A DNA stretch of 35,448 nucleotides, taken from positions 1 through 35,448 of the IMG/VR virus record IMGVR_UViG_3300025890_000062, one strand, 5' to 3'. Position 1 is the stretch's first letter; each line of letters opens with the position of its first letter. The stretch is from a virus. The notes beneath the pieces were generated by a model. It searched no databases. It was not told where the DNA came from and was given only the letters and a program-made list of their open reading frames with translations. Shown one piece after another: positions 34,701 through 35,448 of this stretch. The translations under genes were made by a program, and so were the position numbers.

Positions 34701-34919
34701 ATGAGCAAGACTAGACAAATTGCAAATATGGTTTCTAGTGGTACTGATGCTCGTATGAACATCCCCACCTTTTCAACCACACAAAGAGATGATGGGTCTT
34801 TTGATGCTGGGTCAGTAATATACAATACCACTTCAACTAAATTAGAATTTTATAACGGAACTTCCTGGAATACTCTGCCAGGACTAACCGTTGGATTGTC
34901 TTTGGCTCTTGATGGATAA
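34701..34919 (+). CDS. Small fibre-type structural protein (72 aa)
   Basis: The 72-residue product starts MSKTRQIANMVSSGTDARM, then carries PTFSTTQRDDGSFDAGSVIY and the typical phage fibre motif IYNTTSTKLEFYNGTSWNTL. In longer proteins of marine phages this unit is a fibre shaft repeat, so here a single unit stands alone. It begins soon after a late-promoter motif and lies between the fibre-like gene and the last gene. A short fibre head or accessory part seems likely. There is no membrane segment. An alternative is a decayed remnant of a larger fibre gene, but the clean start and stop argue against this. Confidence 0.72.
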   Translation: MSKTRQIANMVSSGTDARMNIPTFSTTQRDDGSFDAGSVIYNTTSTKLEFYNGTSWNTLPGLTVGLSLALDG

Positions 34920-34921
34920 AT

Positions 34922-34929
34922 TATAAATA
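34922..34929 (+). promoter_or_regulatory. Perfect T4-type late promoter TATAAATA
   Basis: The exact consensus TATAAATA lies 24 bases before the ATG of the last gene, three bases after the stop of the 72-residue gene. It is the best late motif of the window. Confidence 0.7.
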
Positions 34930-34953
34930 CTAAGAGACCTTTTTATTGTTACA

Positions 34954-35448
34954 ATGAACGAAGGCAATCTTCATAAATGGTTCAAGGGATCAAAATCCAA
35001 AGACGGTAAGTCTGGATGGGTTAATGTGGTCACTGGTGGAACTTGTGCAAGTGATAAACCTGGTGAAGGAACTCCTAAGTGCGTCTCATCATCTAAAAGG
35101 GCAAGTATGACTAAAGCAGAAAGAAAATCTGCTGCCCGTCGCAAAAAAGCAGCAGATCCTGGTCAACAATCCAAGACTGGTGCTGCAAAACCAACATATG
35201 TTTCTACAGACAAACCAAAAAAAGTAAAAGAAGATATTGAACTTACTGATGCATACGGTGAACCTTTTGCAGTTGTACAAGACATTATCAAACCAAAACC
35301 CATGAAAACAAACGCACCTGATATCGAGTCATATGAGACGTATGATATTGAAGCAATGACTGAAGAAGATAAGAAGGGCAAAAGTAGTGGTAAGAAAGAT
35401 GCCTGCTATCATAAAGTAAAAGCAAGTGCTTCTGTATGGCCGTCAGCA
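34954..35448 (+). CDS. Conserved T4-like phage protein, 3' end cut by window
   Basis: The frame from ATG 34954 is open for 165 codons to the last base of the window, so the gene is partial. The start is MNEGNLHKWFKGSKSKDGKS, then a segment with two Cys (GTCASDKPGEGTPKC), a Lys/Arg-rich stretch (KAERKSAARRKKAADPGQQS) and later KKDACYHKVKASASVWPSA, which is the beginning of a motif that usually continues with YASG in T4-like cyanophages. The basic, Cys-containing layout matches the DUF6321-type proteins that I recall from these phages. The function is not known; position after late structural genes and the TATAAATA promoter indicate late expression. The middle (TDAYGEPFAVVQDIIKPKPM) is a probable linker. 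Confidence 0.8.
   Translation, partial: MNEGNLHKWFKGSKSKDGKSGWVNVVTGGTCASDKPGEGTPKCVSSSKRASMTKAERKSAARRKKAADPGQQSKTGAAKPTYVSTDKPKKVKEDIELTDAYGEPFAVVQDIIKPKPMKTNAPDIESYETYDIEAMTEEDKKGKSSGKKDACYHKVKASASVWPSA

Overview
The window is part of the genome of a tailed phage of the T4-like (contractile-tail, myovirus) group, and most probably a marine cyanophage. Two lines of evidence support this. First, a run of virion genes is collinear with T4: gp25, gp6, a gp7-like protein, gp8, then gp13, gp14, gp15 and gp16. Second, several small genes at the left end (a GT-A-like glycosyltransferase, a 48-residue basic protein, and a protein starting MACLIVNLPAVEVW) look to me like ones recurring in cyanobacterial T4-like phages; that is recall, not a search. 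The DNA is AT-rich, all 19 genes called lie on the + strand, and packing is tight. No tRNA, integrase, transposon or CRISPR array was seen.

Left end (1-2273): five accessory genes. A near-consensus sigma70-type promoter sits in front of the glycosyltransferase-like gene, and a strong intrinsic terminator with a UUCG loop closes the first block after the 48-residue gene. A conserved 223-residue protein and a Cys-containing 53-residue protein follow.

Baseplate block (2278-26652): gp25 (apparently starting at TTG), gp6, a 4015-residue protein whose first ~300 residues resemble the C-terminal part of T4 gp7, an enlarged gp8, a 2521-residue DUF4815-type protein in the place where T4 has gp9-gp12, and two small proteins (one coiled coil, one beta-sandwich-like). 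Two of these genes occupy almost 20 kb.

Neck and packaging block (26684-31588): gp13, a gp14 with about 600 extra residues inserted, a gp15 with an added C-terminal module, and gp16 (small terminase). A 1017-residue fibre-like protein, a 72-residue structural fragment-like gene and a protein cut by the window edge come next. The large terminase gene, which follows gp16 in T4, is not in the window.

Seven T4-type late-promoter motifs (ATAAATA / CTAAATA / TTAAATA) lie 15-41 bases upstream of starts, dividing the virion genes into late units. The most distinctive property is a shared set of short beta-type modules (GxGY...P; HGL..GDxVxY...YYV; IGxExxxY...RGxxGTxxxxH; GExIxGxxSGAxAxV) reused across the gp7-like, gp8, DUF4815, gp14 and gp15 proteins. 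The neck and baseplate of this virion therefore seem to be decorated with one common vocabulary of domains of unknown function.
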